Below, in pieces: positions 1 through 7,588 of a stretch of 11,681 nt of DNA. The notes beneath the pieces are model-generated. The model was given only the letters and a program-made list of their open reading frames with translations. It was not told the origin of the DNA and did no database searches. The stretch's first letter is position 1. Each line of letters opens with the position of its first letter. The DNA comes from Glomus cerebriforme (lineage: Eukaryota > Glomeromycota > Glomeromycetes > Glomerales > Glomeraceae). The DNA lies in NCBI GenBank assembly GCA_003550305.1, contig QKYT01000040.1, positions 88,076 to 99,756 on the forward strand, in the 5' to 3' direction. Made by a program: the position numbers and the translations under genes.

Positions 1-47
1 TTAGATGGTAGTTTGAGACGTTAAACATATAAAATTTATTAGCTTGG

Positions 48-142
48 TTTGGGATATGGTTAAATTTCGGATATAGGATTGTTCTAAGTTTGATTTGGGA
101 TATCCCAAGTCGGACTTGGGACATGGTTACGTTTGGGCTATA
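48..142. repeat. Degenerate TTGGGA-type repeat cluster
   Basis: The heptamer TTTGGGA or a one-base variant occurs at 48, 94, 115 and 132. At 48 and 115 it is followed by a (T/C)ATGGTTA-like tail, as in TTTGGGATATGGTTA. The spacing is irregular (46, 21 and 17 bases), so this is a decayed direct-repeat cluster, not a clean tandem array. No coding potential is seen, and no function is inferred. Confidence 0.3.
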
Positions 143-580
143 ACAGCTGTTTTTTTTTTGATATTTCATCATCTTTGATCTTTTTTTAATAATTTTATAC
201 AAAGAATCTTTTTTTTTTTTTTTACATCCAGCCACATTACAAAAAAAATAAATTCTTATGAATTGCTAAAACTACTTCTATTCTGTACATCTTTTCACTT
301 TAATATCGTCATTACAAATAAATGGTTTCTTATTTGTATGAGTTACTATATGATTTTTCCAAATACTTTCACTTTCTAATTTTTTTATCACAATTCGGTA
401 CTGTACAGTACTTGCTGCGGTTGAACAATATGTGAATAACGTAATCCTAAAAAGTCAGTTATAAAGTCTTTGATAATATTATAACATAATTCGATCTTTT
501 TTTTCACATAGGACCCAGAAATATATATTTGTGGGTCAGGTGAGCCAAATGAATTTTACTAAATAACTGTTACGCATTTT
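143..580. other. AT-rich intergenic DNA with two small hairpins
   Basis: No gene is supported here. The stretch is dominated by T runs. One hairpin has an 8-base perfect stem (314 to 321 with 330 to 337, ACAAATAA/TTATTTGT). A second has GACCCA at 512 to 517 pairing with TGGGTC at 532 to 537 around the self-complementary AAATATATATTT. A perfect 14-base palindrome, GTACTGTACAGTAC, lies at 398 to 411. These are direct sequence observations; no role is known. Confidence 0.4.
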
Positions 581-712
581 TTCAGGGTCGGAATTATGGT
601 AATGTCAGTCAAATCACGAATTATAATTCCGGGCAGCATTAAAGCTTAATGCGGGCCAATTTTTCGGGATTTCGTACCTGTCGGGATTTTGGATTTCGGG
701 ATTTCGTACCAT
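580..712. repeat. GC-richer repeat fragment with direct and inverted repeats
   Basis: This block is clearly richer in GC than its surroundings. A 17-base sequence, TTTCGGGATTTCGTACC, occurs twice without mismatch (662 to 678 and 694 to 710), 32 bases apart, with a related TCGGGATTTT between the copies. Just upstream, CGGAATTAT (589 to 597) is the perfect reverse complement of ATAATTCCG (623 to 631), and GCATTAA/TTAATGC (636 to 642 and 646 to 652) makes a 7-base stem. It is most likely a fragment of a dispersed repeat. It has no open reading frame of note. Confidence 0.5.
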
Positions 713-1009
713 GCCCATAAAGTATTTGATAACATATAATTTAATTATAAATCGCGAATTCATTATTAATACATTTTGATTGTAAAAAGCAGATAAAATG
801 TGTTTCTGTCATACTTGGATCTTTTTATATAATTAAATGAGAGTTTATCAAATTTTAATCAATAATCTACCCAAAAAATATAACAAGTTTTGAAAATATA
901 AAATATTTTGTTTTATATAGCAATTAACAATGTGTCATTGTATCAAGAAAATATTATACCATTTTTTTTCCTAGATGAATTTTTGACTGATTGGTCAACA
1001 CTCAAAAAA
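713..1009. other. AT-rich intergenic DNA, nothing recognised
   Basis: No credible reading frame, RNA gene or repeat was recognised in this stretch. It is extremely AT-rich and leads into the left arm of the foldback element. Confidence 0.4.
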
Positions 1010-2256
1010 TTTAAAATAAATTACGCATATAAAATAAAATAAAAAAAAATAGAGAAAATACATCATGTTTGAAACTTGTAATCCAAAACATAATGGACTC
1101 ATGAGCATTTCAAAAATACATTATTTCTTTTTAATTTGTTAGAATAATTTCACTTGTTCTTATTAATGTTTGATATTCATTGTTGTAAGAAATTTTTTCA
1201 GAACATACAGTATATACCCAAATCATGAATCTATAAATACATATGAAAATTATTTAAAAATGACTTTTAAGTTAATTTGGCGAATCATTTTTATCCTGAG
1301 TAATCAATAGAATAAATAGGCTTGACACCAAAGAGTACTCGCATATTTGTTGTTCTTCTCCGTCTACTGATAAAAAGGAAACGTTGTCATCAACGTTCTT
1401 TTTTTACATGGCAAATGAATTTGGAAAATGATCACGTGATAATAGTCATGTGGCATAAAAAATTTCCATACATTTTGAACAGAATAAAATAATAATGACA
1501 TTTCTTTTTCTGTCAGTAGGTTGGAACCGGTTGTGTTTTTGAAACTGGGTCTAAACGAATCGAATCGGGTCCAACCCGTTTTAAACAACCAATTTGCTTG
1601 AAATTTTCCCATGAAATTAGGCCAAATCTATAGTACTAGCCATAATTATAAATATATTATCGAGAAATTGTGAGAAAATATTGAAATTATATGAGAAGTG
1701 AAAAATTAAAACCAAATTGCTCATTTTCGAGCCAGCACTATGGATTTGGCCCGAATCACGTCATTACAACTAATTTCCTTATTTGGAAATTTTTGTGATT
1801 CTGGCCGGGATCATAATTCTGTCACATCAACCGGTTTTAGCAACCGGTTACATCCGTTTTAAACGCAAACCGGTTTCCGCGGTTGACCCGAATTGTCTGA
1901 AGAACCAGTTGGTATCGGGTTCAAAACCGGTTTTGTACATACTCTATCTGTTTCCATTGAATTCAGCAATTTATTCTATTTTTGGTTAACAATTAATTAA
2001 TTTACAATGATTCGCCCAAATTAACTAAATAGTTTCTATAAATTACACGCATCTATAGACATTTTTTTTGTAATGATTTCGGTATATTTGTTCCGAAAAA
2101 AATTCGTAAAATGATGCACATGATTTGTTGCAAATGATATTCTAAAATTAAAAAGAAATGAGTTCATTGTGTTTGGATTACGAGTTTCAAACATGATATA
2201 TTTTCTCTTTATTTTATTTATTATTTTTTTTTTATTTATATTCGTTATTATTTTAT
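1010..2256. mobile_element. Long foldback (inverted-repeat) element, no transposase
   Basis: The two halves are imperfect reverse complements over nearly the whole length. Three anchors fix this. Bases 1064 to 1087 match the complement of 2172 to 2195 at 23 of 24 positions. The 19-base block at 1271 to 1289 matches the complement of 2006 to 2025 apart from one inserted G. Bases 1620 to 1640 match the complement of 1731 to 1751 at 18 of 21 positions. The arms are about 630 and 530 bases, because the left arm carries extra sequence around 1330 to 1500. The loop is about 1641 to 1730. AT-rich outer ends (near ATTACGCATATAA on the left and the complement of TTATATTCGTTATT on the right) place the edges near 1010 and 2256, but I cannot fix them to the base or see a convincing target-site duplication. 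The arms also hold repeated ACCGGTT-type palindromes. Short open frames inside (1364 to 1612 minus, 1783 to 1989 plus) sit at mirrored positions, as expected from the inverted repeat, and do not look like proteins. This is best called a foldback or large MITE-type non-autonomous element; the transposon superfamily is unknown. Confidence 0.75.
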
Positions 2257-2318
2257 AAACAAATTATGAAACAGGCTATATAATAATTAAAAAGGTGTTA
2301 AAGGTATTGCTGAATGTC

Positions 2319-2600
2319 ACTGGTGGTGATTGTCACTACCAGTGATTGTCACCACTTAATTCCGGCCGAACATCTTGGAGTTAAAAAAAAATTTTATAAT
2401 TTTTGGTTAACTAAAAAGTAAAAAGAAAAAATGGAAAAATCAAATTTTCATGTTTTTCTCAAAAACTATCTTAATAACAGCTTTTCTAACATAAGAAAAA
2501 CCTTTTTTTCTTCTGTAAGTTAAATTAACTTTTTATTTAAATATAACTTAATATATGAATTATAAAATTAATAGACTGGTGATAATCACCGGTAGTGATG
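2319..2600. mobile_element. Small inverted-repeat element (MITE-like) upstream of membrane gene
   Basis: A 22-base terminal repeat at 2333 to 2354 matches the reverse complement of 2577 to 2598 at 20 of 22 positions (core TCACTACCrGTGATTrTCACCA). On the left a further inverted copy of the motif, CACTGGTGGTGA at 2319 to 2330, folds back on TCACTACCAGTG, so the left end carries the motif more than once. The interior of roughly 220 bases is AT-rich and non-coding and contains TTAATTCCGGCC near 2356. A non-autonomous DNA element fits; a target-site duplication was not identified. The right end lies about 113 bases before the start codon of the gene at 2713, so the element is part of that gene's promoter region. 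Confidence 0.6.
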
Positions 2601-2617
2601 AATATAGTAATAACAAA

Positions 2618-2626
2618 TATAAAAAG
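2618..2626 (+). promoter_or_regulatory. Possible TATA-like box
   Basis: TATAAAAAG lies 87 to 95 bases before the ATG at 2713, between the small inverted-repeat element and the gene. The spacing suits a fungal TATA element followed by a short leader, but in such AT-rich DNA a match like this is weak evidence. Confidence 0.25.
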
Positions 2627-2712
2627 ACACCATATTTTTTTGCTTTCTAAAAAGCATGCCCATTATTTTTTTTTTTTAGTATACTAAACTACTAAACTAA
2701 TCTAAAATAACA

Positions 2713-3711
2713 ATGAATGGAAACTCAATCATAAATTTTATACACTCATTACAAGAACCTGTGCCTCAATACGTATTAGGTTGTATACCGGCTATAGCAA
2801 CCATGGGGGCAGCACCGAGCAGTGGTTTATTGAATAAGTTATTATGGATATTCAGATGCCTTGGTTGTCCATTTACCGGATTGTTTTACTACTGCAATAT
2901 AAATAATAATCCAATAGCAATGAGTGCATATTGGCTCGATTCAGATCAATTTGTGAAAAAAGAAAATGGAAATGAAAATGTTGAAAGTAAAATTAAGTAC
3001 AGACCTGTTGGCCATTACGCTATGGATATAGCATCAGAGAAAGAACAAGAAGAAAATGTGGTTAAATTACTCAGAGAATGCATAGCAGAATCATCTGTAT
3101 TAGACAGATTATCATCCCTAGCGTCAGCGTACTATATTTTTGTTGGTATACTTATAGGAATAACCAAGGCGATTAATGCAGGTCAATGTACCGGTAGTGA
3201 TTGGCCATATCTACCATTATTATTAGCTTGGACATTACCAGCGATTTACAAAAGAGTATTTGGAGGGAAAATGGTAGTCAATGATCCCAGCGTTATATTA
3301 AGAGGAGGAGGAAATACCAAAGAACTAGTAGTGAGAGTGAAAGAACTCCAGTACAACAAGAAAAGTGCTCAAGATGCTCGTGTTATAATCACTCTTGTTT
3401 TGTTTTCAATGATAATTCCTTGGATTACGGTGCTCCTTGCCTATTTCACTCGTCCAGTGGGATATGGTTGTCGGAGTAAATATATTACAGTATTGTGTTC
3501 TATCTGGTCGCTCAACAGTTTTGTTGCATACGTATCTCATATTTCAGGAGAAAAATTTGTGTCCGGTAATAGATTCATGAATGGATGGTTTTGTCTTTGT
3601 GGTGTTATTATAGCAATACTTATAATTATATTAGGACTATTGAGCCATACACAATCATGGTGGATAGATCTGTTTGGAAATGTTTGTAAGATTAATTGTG
3701 ATAATGTATAG
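2713..3711 (+). CDS. Uncharacterised multi-pass membrane protein, 332 residues, single exon
   Basis: I do not recognise a function. The start is the first ATG after an in-frame TAA at 2698 to 2700, with A at position -3; the frame runs uninterrupted to a TAG. GC content is visibly higher than in the flanks. Hydrophobic stretches that look like membrane helices lie near residues 138 to 156, 164 to 182, 222 to 246, 257 to 277 and 291 to 311; the segments at 20 to 34 and 44 to 62 are also hydrophobic and could be helices or a re-entrant part. Between residues 75 and 135 is a polar, Lys/Glu-rich region, and residues 183 to 221 form a basic loop (GGK, RGGG, KK motifs). Two tryptophans precede the C-terminus (WWIDLFG). 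The amphipathic AWTLPAIYKRVFGGK segment and the RPVGYGCRSKY loop resemble, from memory, conserved features of a large uncharacterised Rhizophagus membrane protein family; that link is recognition only. No signal peptide is obvious. The nearest upstream sequence is a MITE-like element, so its expression may be affected by it. Confidence 0.8.
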   Translation: MNGNSIINFIHSLQEPVPQYVLGCIPAIATMGAAPSSGLLNKLLWIFRCLGCPFTGLFYYCNINNNPIAMSAYWLDSDQFVKKENGNENVESKIKYRPVGHYAMDIASEKEQEENVVKLLRECIAESSVLDRLSSLASAYYIFVGILIGITKAINAGQCTGSDWPYLPLLLAWTLPAIYKRVFGGKMVVNDPSVILRGGGNTKELVVRVKELQYNKKSAQDARVIITLVLFSMIIPWITVLLAYFTRPVGYGCRSKYITVLCSIWSLNSFVAYVSHISGEKFVSGNRFMNGWFCLCGVIIAILIIILGLLSHTQSWWIDLFGNVCKINCDNV

Positions 3712-4202
3712 ATTACAATGTTATACGCAATATCTTAAAATTCTTTTTACATTTATTTGTATTTTGACATATTAGGTTATTATTTGTTCAGGATACGAAT
3801 GGGAGAATAATGGCAACTTTATATGTTTTTATGGTATTTATAAACAAAATTTTTACATCACAAATAGCAGCTGCAAGATTAAACAGATGTGTTAATTCTT
3901 GCAAATTCTACCTTTTTTTTTTTATTTGTCATTAATTTATAAAGACAATTCGATCATGCCCTGATATATAACAATTTTTTTGATCGTAGTATTTGTATAG
4001 TTTATATTATTTATTCATGACATATTTTACTAGTAAAATTTACAAATCAACGCGAAATTGACCTTGAAATATTTTGATTCGATTTTAAGTCAACGACAAT
4101 ATTCATAAATTATTTTTTAATTACTTTAATTAATTATAGTTTTTATTTCGTTTATTATTGCATAGGCTGTATATTCAAGTTAAAAATGCATTAAGTTGCA
4201 GC
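3712..4202. other. 3' flank and AT-rich intergenic DNA
   Basis: No further gene is seen after the stop codon. No canonical AATAAA sits within the first 150 bases. The rest is AT-rich sequence without recognised repeats up to the inverted-repeat element that follows. Confidence 0.4.
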
Positions 4203-4206
4203 ATAG

Positions 4207-4356
4207 CCCTATAAAAAAAGAATGCCCGGAATTGTCATCAATGTCTAGGCGAGTTAATGTTTCAGTATCCAGAATATTGCAATTGTCTGGACATTTTCTG
4301 GACATATGGGACATTTTCGGATGATGACAATTTCCGGACATTATTTTTTTATAGGG
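4207..4356. mobile_element. 150-base MITE with 34/35-base terminal inverted repeats
   Basis: The left end (4207 to 4240, starting CCCTATAAAAAAAG) and the reverse complement of the right end (4322 to 4356) align over the full 34 or 35 bases with two substitutions and one single-base indel. The tetramer ATAG directly flanks both ends (4203 to 4206 and 4357 to 4360), consistent with a 4-base target-site duplication; a TA-only duplication with a slightly different boundary is also possible because TA occurs in the same place. The interior contains GGACATTTTC twice with a related ATGGGACATTTTC, and has no coding capacity. A non-autonomous DNA transposon is the straightforward reading; the superfamily is not determined. 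Confidence 0.75.
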
Positions 4357-4360
4357 ATAG

Positions 4361-5195
4361 TGATAGCGCGGAAAATCTGATATTTATATGGTGCAGCTAT
4401 TCTATCTGATCCGGAATCTGATAAAATTTCAATGTAATTTGAGGAAGCTGATACGCGGAGAATATCGCAACCCAATTTAATGTTTAAAAATTGATCAATT
4501 GTAACGAAAAAAAAATTTATCTCCTAAGAAAAAAATTCGTGTTAGTAACAAAAGTTTATAAAACCAATCATGTGATTAATTATCTGGCCACAGCTAAAAC
4601 AATTTATTGACTAAAAAAATTATTATTATACAATAAATTGCTTTTAAAAGTGTTTAATAACTAATTGATAAATTATTGATAAAAAAAACGAAGACCGATT
4701 TGTCTTTTAAAACTGATTTCTCAGTATCAATTTGTAAAACAAATAATAGATAGAAAGGAGAAAATTTAAAACTCATTATTCCCTTAATGGATAAGAAGTC
4801 AAATCATATAATGACTTTATTATTTACGTGCGTTGTACAGTATATATTGTAATTATTTATTTAATAATATTTATTTTTTTTTTTAAAAAAAAACTTTATA
4901 AATTTTTCTTGTTCGGAGACTGCACATATCGTGTGTTGAACCTTCATTCGCTTCGGATAAAATGTTGTAATTATACCATTAAATTAAAAAACAAGTGCAG
5001 TTCACTTCCTGTGGTTACTGCACAAAAATAAATGCGTTCAGTTTATCATAAAAAAAAAATAAAAAAAGTATATCCATAGTTTTTATAAATATTAAATATT
5101 TTTATATGTATAAAAATTATGTAATAAAACTTTTAAAAAATTTATAGAAAAGAGGGAGAGAGAAAAAAGAAAGAAAATTGTTGTTTATTGTTGGT
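4361..5195. other. AT-rich intergenic DNA
   Basis: No gene is supported. Bases 4370 to 4475 carry several TCTGAT-type repeats (AATCTGATA at two places, GCTGATACGCGG later) and look like remains of a repeat. A run of T followed by a run of A around 4871 to 4893 can fold on itself. The open frame at 4828 to 5031 is made largely of homopolymer (Phe and Lys) and was not called. Confidence 0.4.
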
Positions 5196-5202
5196 GTACA
5201 CG

Positions 5203-5280
5203 ATAAGAGGCTGTCGCGCCACTATCAAGTGGGGGTAACGGGATAAGTAGCGTGAACCTCTGGAACAGGTTATCCCTTTC
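5203..5280. other. GC-rich hairpin-forming island, unassigned
   Basis: Roughly half of these bases are G or C, in surroundings of about a quarter. GGGATAA (5240 to 5246) pairs with TTATCCC (5270 to 5276), and the stem can continue with CCT (5257 to 5259) against AGG (5267 to 5269) after a bulge on the 5' side. CACT-ATCA-AGTG (5220 to 5231) is a separate small hairpin, and AGAGG (5206 to 5210) can pair with CCTCT (5257 to 5261) as an alternative fold. It does not fit a tRNA: no convincing A or B box is seen on either strand. I could not match it to 5S, U-snRNA, hammerhead or SRP RNA motifs. It may be a transposon end, a structured RNA or a decayed repeat. Confidence 0.35.
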
Positions 5281-5867
5281 TATTTTTAATATGATGATTC
5301 AAATTTATTCACTTTGTAATTCTATTAACCTTATCTACGGTGTGTGATAATATACAGTATTTCATTATAATGTTTTGATATCATTATAAAATAAGTTAAT
5401 TTATTTTAAAACTGAATGATATTCCTAATAGTTACAATAATAAATATGATCACAAAGTCACCATTTTTGAAATCCCGTCGAAAATATTAATGAACAATGA
5501 AAATGAATCAATTATCATTCAAGATTTATTTTGGTATTATATTTTTTATTATTTAAGGTTTATTTTAACTATGAATGTTTTGAATTTTTAATTCTTCATT
5601 TCGTTGATACACGAGAATTTTAATTTGTATAGTGTAGTTAAGCATTTTATGACAAAGTTGTAAAGAAACAATGAAACACATTTTAACAATATTGTCCCGA
5701 TTTGAACTTAAATAGTTTCGTACTTTACCTATATTTTCGTTATATTAAATTCAATATTTATAAAATTTAATGACAAAAATTATATTAATTTACTTTGTAG
5801 TTTATAAAAATTCAAATGTGAATGGTTAATTTATTTTTATATTATTAGTTATGTATAGTATATACTG

Positions 5868-5879
5868 TACTGTACAGTA
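5868..5879. promoter_or_regulatory. Perfect palindrome TACTGTACAGTA 3' of the copy A gene
   Basis: This 12-base perfect palindrome, embedded in a longer ATATACTGTAC/TGTACAGTATAT stretch, lies about 37 bases beyond the stop codon of the minus-strand gene ending at 5916. A related but degraded sequence (ACATACTGTATG) occupies the same position 3' of copy B near 8678. Whether it is a protein-binding site, a 3' processing signal or a repeat relic cannot be told. Confidence 0.3.
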
Positions 5880-5915
5880 TATATAATAATACCTGCAAAT
5901 GAAAATCTAGTAAAT

Positions 5916-7543
5916 TTACACAACTTGTTCTACTTCGTTATTCTCATCTGATAACCAACTGATATCGACAATATGTTTAAGCAAATTTTTTAAAACATTA
6001 ATTTCTTCATTTAATAACTCTATTATTTCTTCATTACTTGTAATATTTCTAATATTATTATTATTTCTAGTACTAGTTAGAGATTCAGGATTTAATCCTA
6101 TTCGTCTAAGACTTTCAAGTGTTGTGTCCTTGAAAATCTTCCTGTCCATAAATCCCCATCGCTTGATTGCCTTAACACCTAAAATAATTAATAAAAATAA
6201 GTGTAAATATGAATAATAAATAATTGGTTTTATGTGATAATATATTAACAAATAATTCATTACCAAACAGATATGTATAGAGTGCTAATAAAAATCCTCC
6301 GACCGCTAATACGTTGGAAATAACGGACAGAAACTAGTATAATTGATGAAAACAATTTTTAATAATTATGACGATAACAATAATAATTTTGTTATTATTA
6401 TTATAATTAATAAATATACTTCTTACATTTTTGTTCCTTTGGTCTGTTTGAGTCTCGGCTACGAAATTAACGGGATCAATCATAAATCCTGAAGCAGCAG
6501 TCTCGAAATATGAAGAATTTCGAGTCGTCGGATCTAAAAAGTTTATTAAAATTATTTATGATGATTTATCTAGTTAACTGATAAAAAAAAAAAAAAAATT
6601 TTTTTTATTCAACTTACAAATAGTTGTCGTAGTATATGTTTGTGTATCATATATTGGAGGTAATCCCAAATCATTTCGGAACGAACCTCTCAGCACTTTT
6701 CTTACTTTTTGGTTCATTCGAATATGGTAAATCTAATAAAAATTTTTTCATACATTATAAACAATTTTAAATTCGATATTATCAAATATTAATGATATTT
6801 ACATATTTTCTCCCGAGAAAATATCTATTTGCTCGGAAGATCGACGTAATCAGTGATGTTGAACCCTCAGAATAGGTGTCTTTTACCGTTTCATTATACA
6901 TGGCATTCGCCATGTTTAAATTTGTCGAGTCAAATATGTTGATGGTAAAAACCGGCGGGCTACCATCAATAAAAATCGTATCATTAATAATGTCGAATTT
7001 GAATAATATCCTTTTCAATGTTTGCGACGGCTCATTGTCAGGAAAGGTTATTCCATTTGGTGAAAATTTGCCTGTATACAGGCCATTATTAGGATTAAGT
7101 GTGGGCTGTGTTATATGACTCAAGCAATCATTGCTATTAGCAATGTCATCTAAAAATAAATAACGAAATAAATATAGTCATAGCATATAATACAATATAT
7201 AACGTTATAAGAGTAAGCAGATTTTACCAAAATAATCATATTTCAGAAAATTACAACTTATGATGAAGGGTTGCTCAGCTAATTGCATTGAAATTACCGG
7301 AGCAGGAAACTGCACAATTTGGGAATTTTCAAAAGTAACCGTAGGTAGGTCATTAAAGACACCAATGGAGAGAACAACTAAAACTACTAAAATGATCCCA
7401 AGAAATATTACTATAGTAATCAATTTACATAAATAGAATTCTATTGGTCTAAGTGATAATTTATTCCTTATATAATTGAGAATTATTTCTTTTATTTCTT
7501 TTGGTCTAATTGATAATTTTTCTTTTATGTAATTGGAAATCAT
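5916..7543 (-). CDS. Two-helix membrane protein with ectodomain, copy A (six exons, 405 residues)
   Basis: I do not know its function. Six exons join in frame: 7543-7228, 7149-6803, 6732-6618, 6533-6427, 6333-6264 and 6178-5916 (1218 bases with stop). All five introns (78, 70, 84, 93 and 85 bases) have GT-AG ends with donors GTAAAA, GTAAAT, GTAAGT, GTAAGA and GTAATG. I chose the ATG at 7543 because it is the start position shared with copy B; an in-frame ATG at 7618 exists but that extension is not conserved. Residues 1 to 38 are basic and include a duplicated 13-residue motif (4 to 16 and 23 to 35). Helix 1 is about 39 to 62, helix 2 is 296 to 318 and fills exon 5. Between them are about 233 residues with only two cysteines (97 and 114) and sequons NDT, NET and NSS. 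After helix 2 comes a basic stretch (KAIKRWGFMDRK) and an acidic, leucine-rich helix near the end. By the positive-inside rule both termini are cytosolic and the middle is extracellular or lumenal. It resembles uncharacterised Glomeromycotina membrane proteins. A receptor-like or surface role is possible but is only inference. Confidence 0.8.
7439..7534 (-). repeat. In-frame 57-base tandem duplication inside exon 1 of copy A
   Basis: Codons 4 to 16 (7534 to 7496) and 23 to 35 (7477 to 7439) encode NYIKEKLSIRPKE and NYIRNKLSLRPIE, offset by 19 codons. Copy B has a single version of this motif at the same place. The exon 1 length difference between the copies (316 against 255 bases) is explained by this 57-base unit, one further codon (the P of AEQPF) and the one-base deletion in copy B. 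The segment is the basic, juxtamembrane cytosolic tail. Confidence 0.7.
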
Positions 7544-7552
7544 TTTTTTTTT

Positions 7553-7588
7553 AAAAGTGAATTTTAATATTCGAAAGTGAAGGAATAT
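7553..7588 (-). promoter_or_regulatory. 36-base upstream block identical in both paralogues (copy A)
   Basis: The block ends 9 bases before the ATG at 7543 and is identical, base for base, to 10321 to 10356 ahead of copy B. It contains the octamer AAAGTGAA twice (plus-strand sense). The surrounding upstream DNA and even the coding exons have diverged more than this, so it may be a core promoter or 5' leader element. Its role is inferred from conservation and position only. Confidence 0.45.

Noticed and set aside
1364..1989. Two open frames (1364 to 1612 minus, 1783 to 1989 plus) as small genes
   Set aside because: They lie at mirrored positions in the two arms of the foldback element and resemble each other weakly for that reason; composition is not protein-like and no start context or splice structure supports them.
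4828..5031. 67-codon open frame on the plus strand
   Set aside because: It is dominated by Phe and Lys from a T run followed by an A run, and has no recognisable domain.
5203..5280. tRNA gene in the GC-rich island
   Set aside because: No cloverleaf, and no acceptable A and B boxes on either strand; the nearest B-box-like string (GGTTCACGC on the minus strand) lacks the conserved A.
6876..7118. 80-codon plus-strand open frame
   Set aside because: It is the antisense shadow of exon 2 of the copy A gene.
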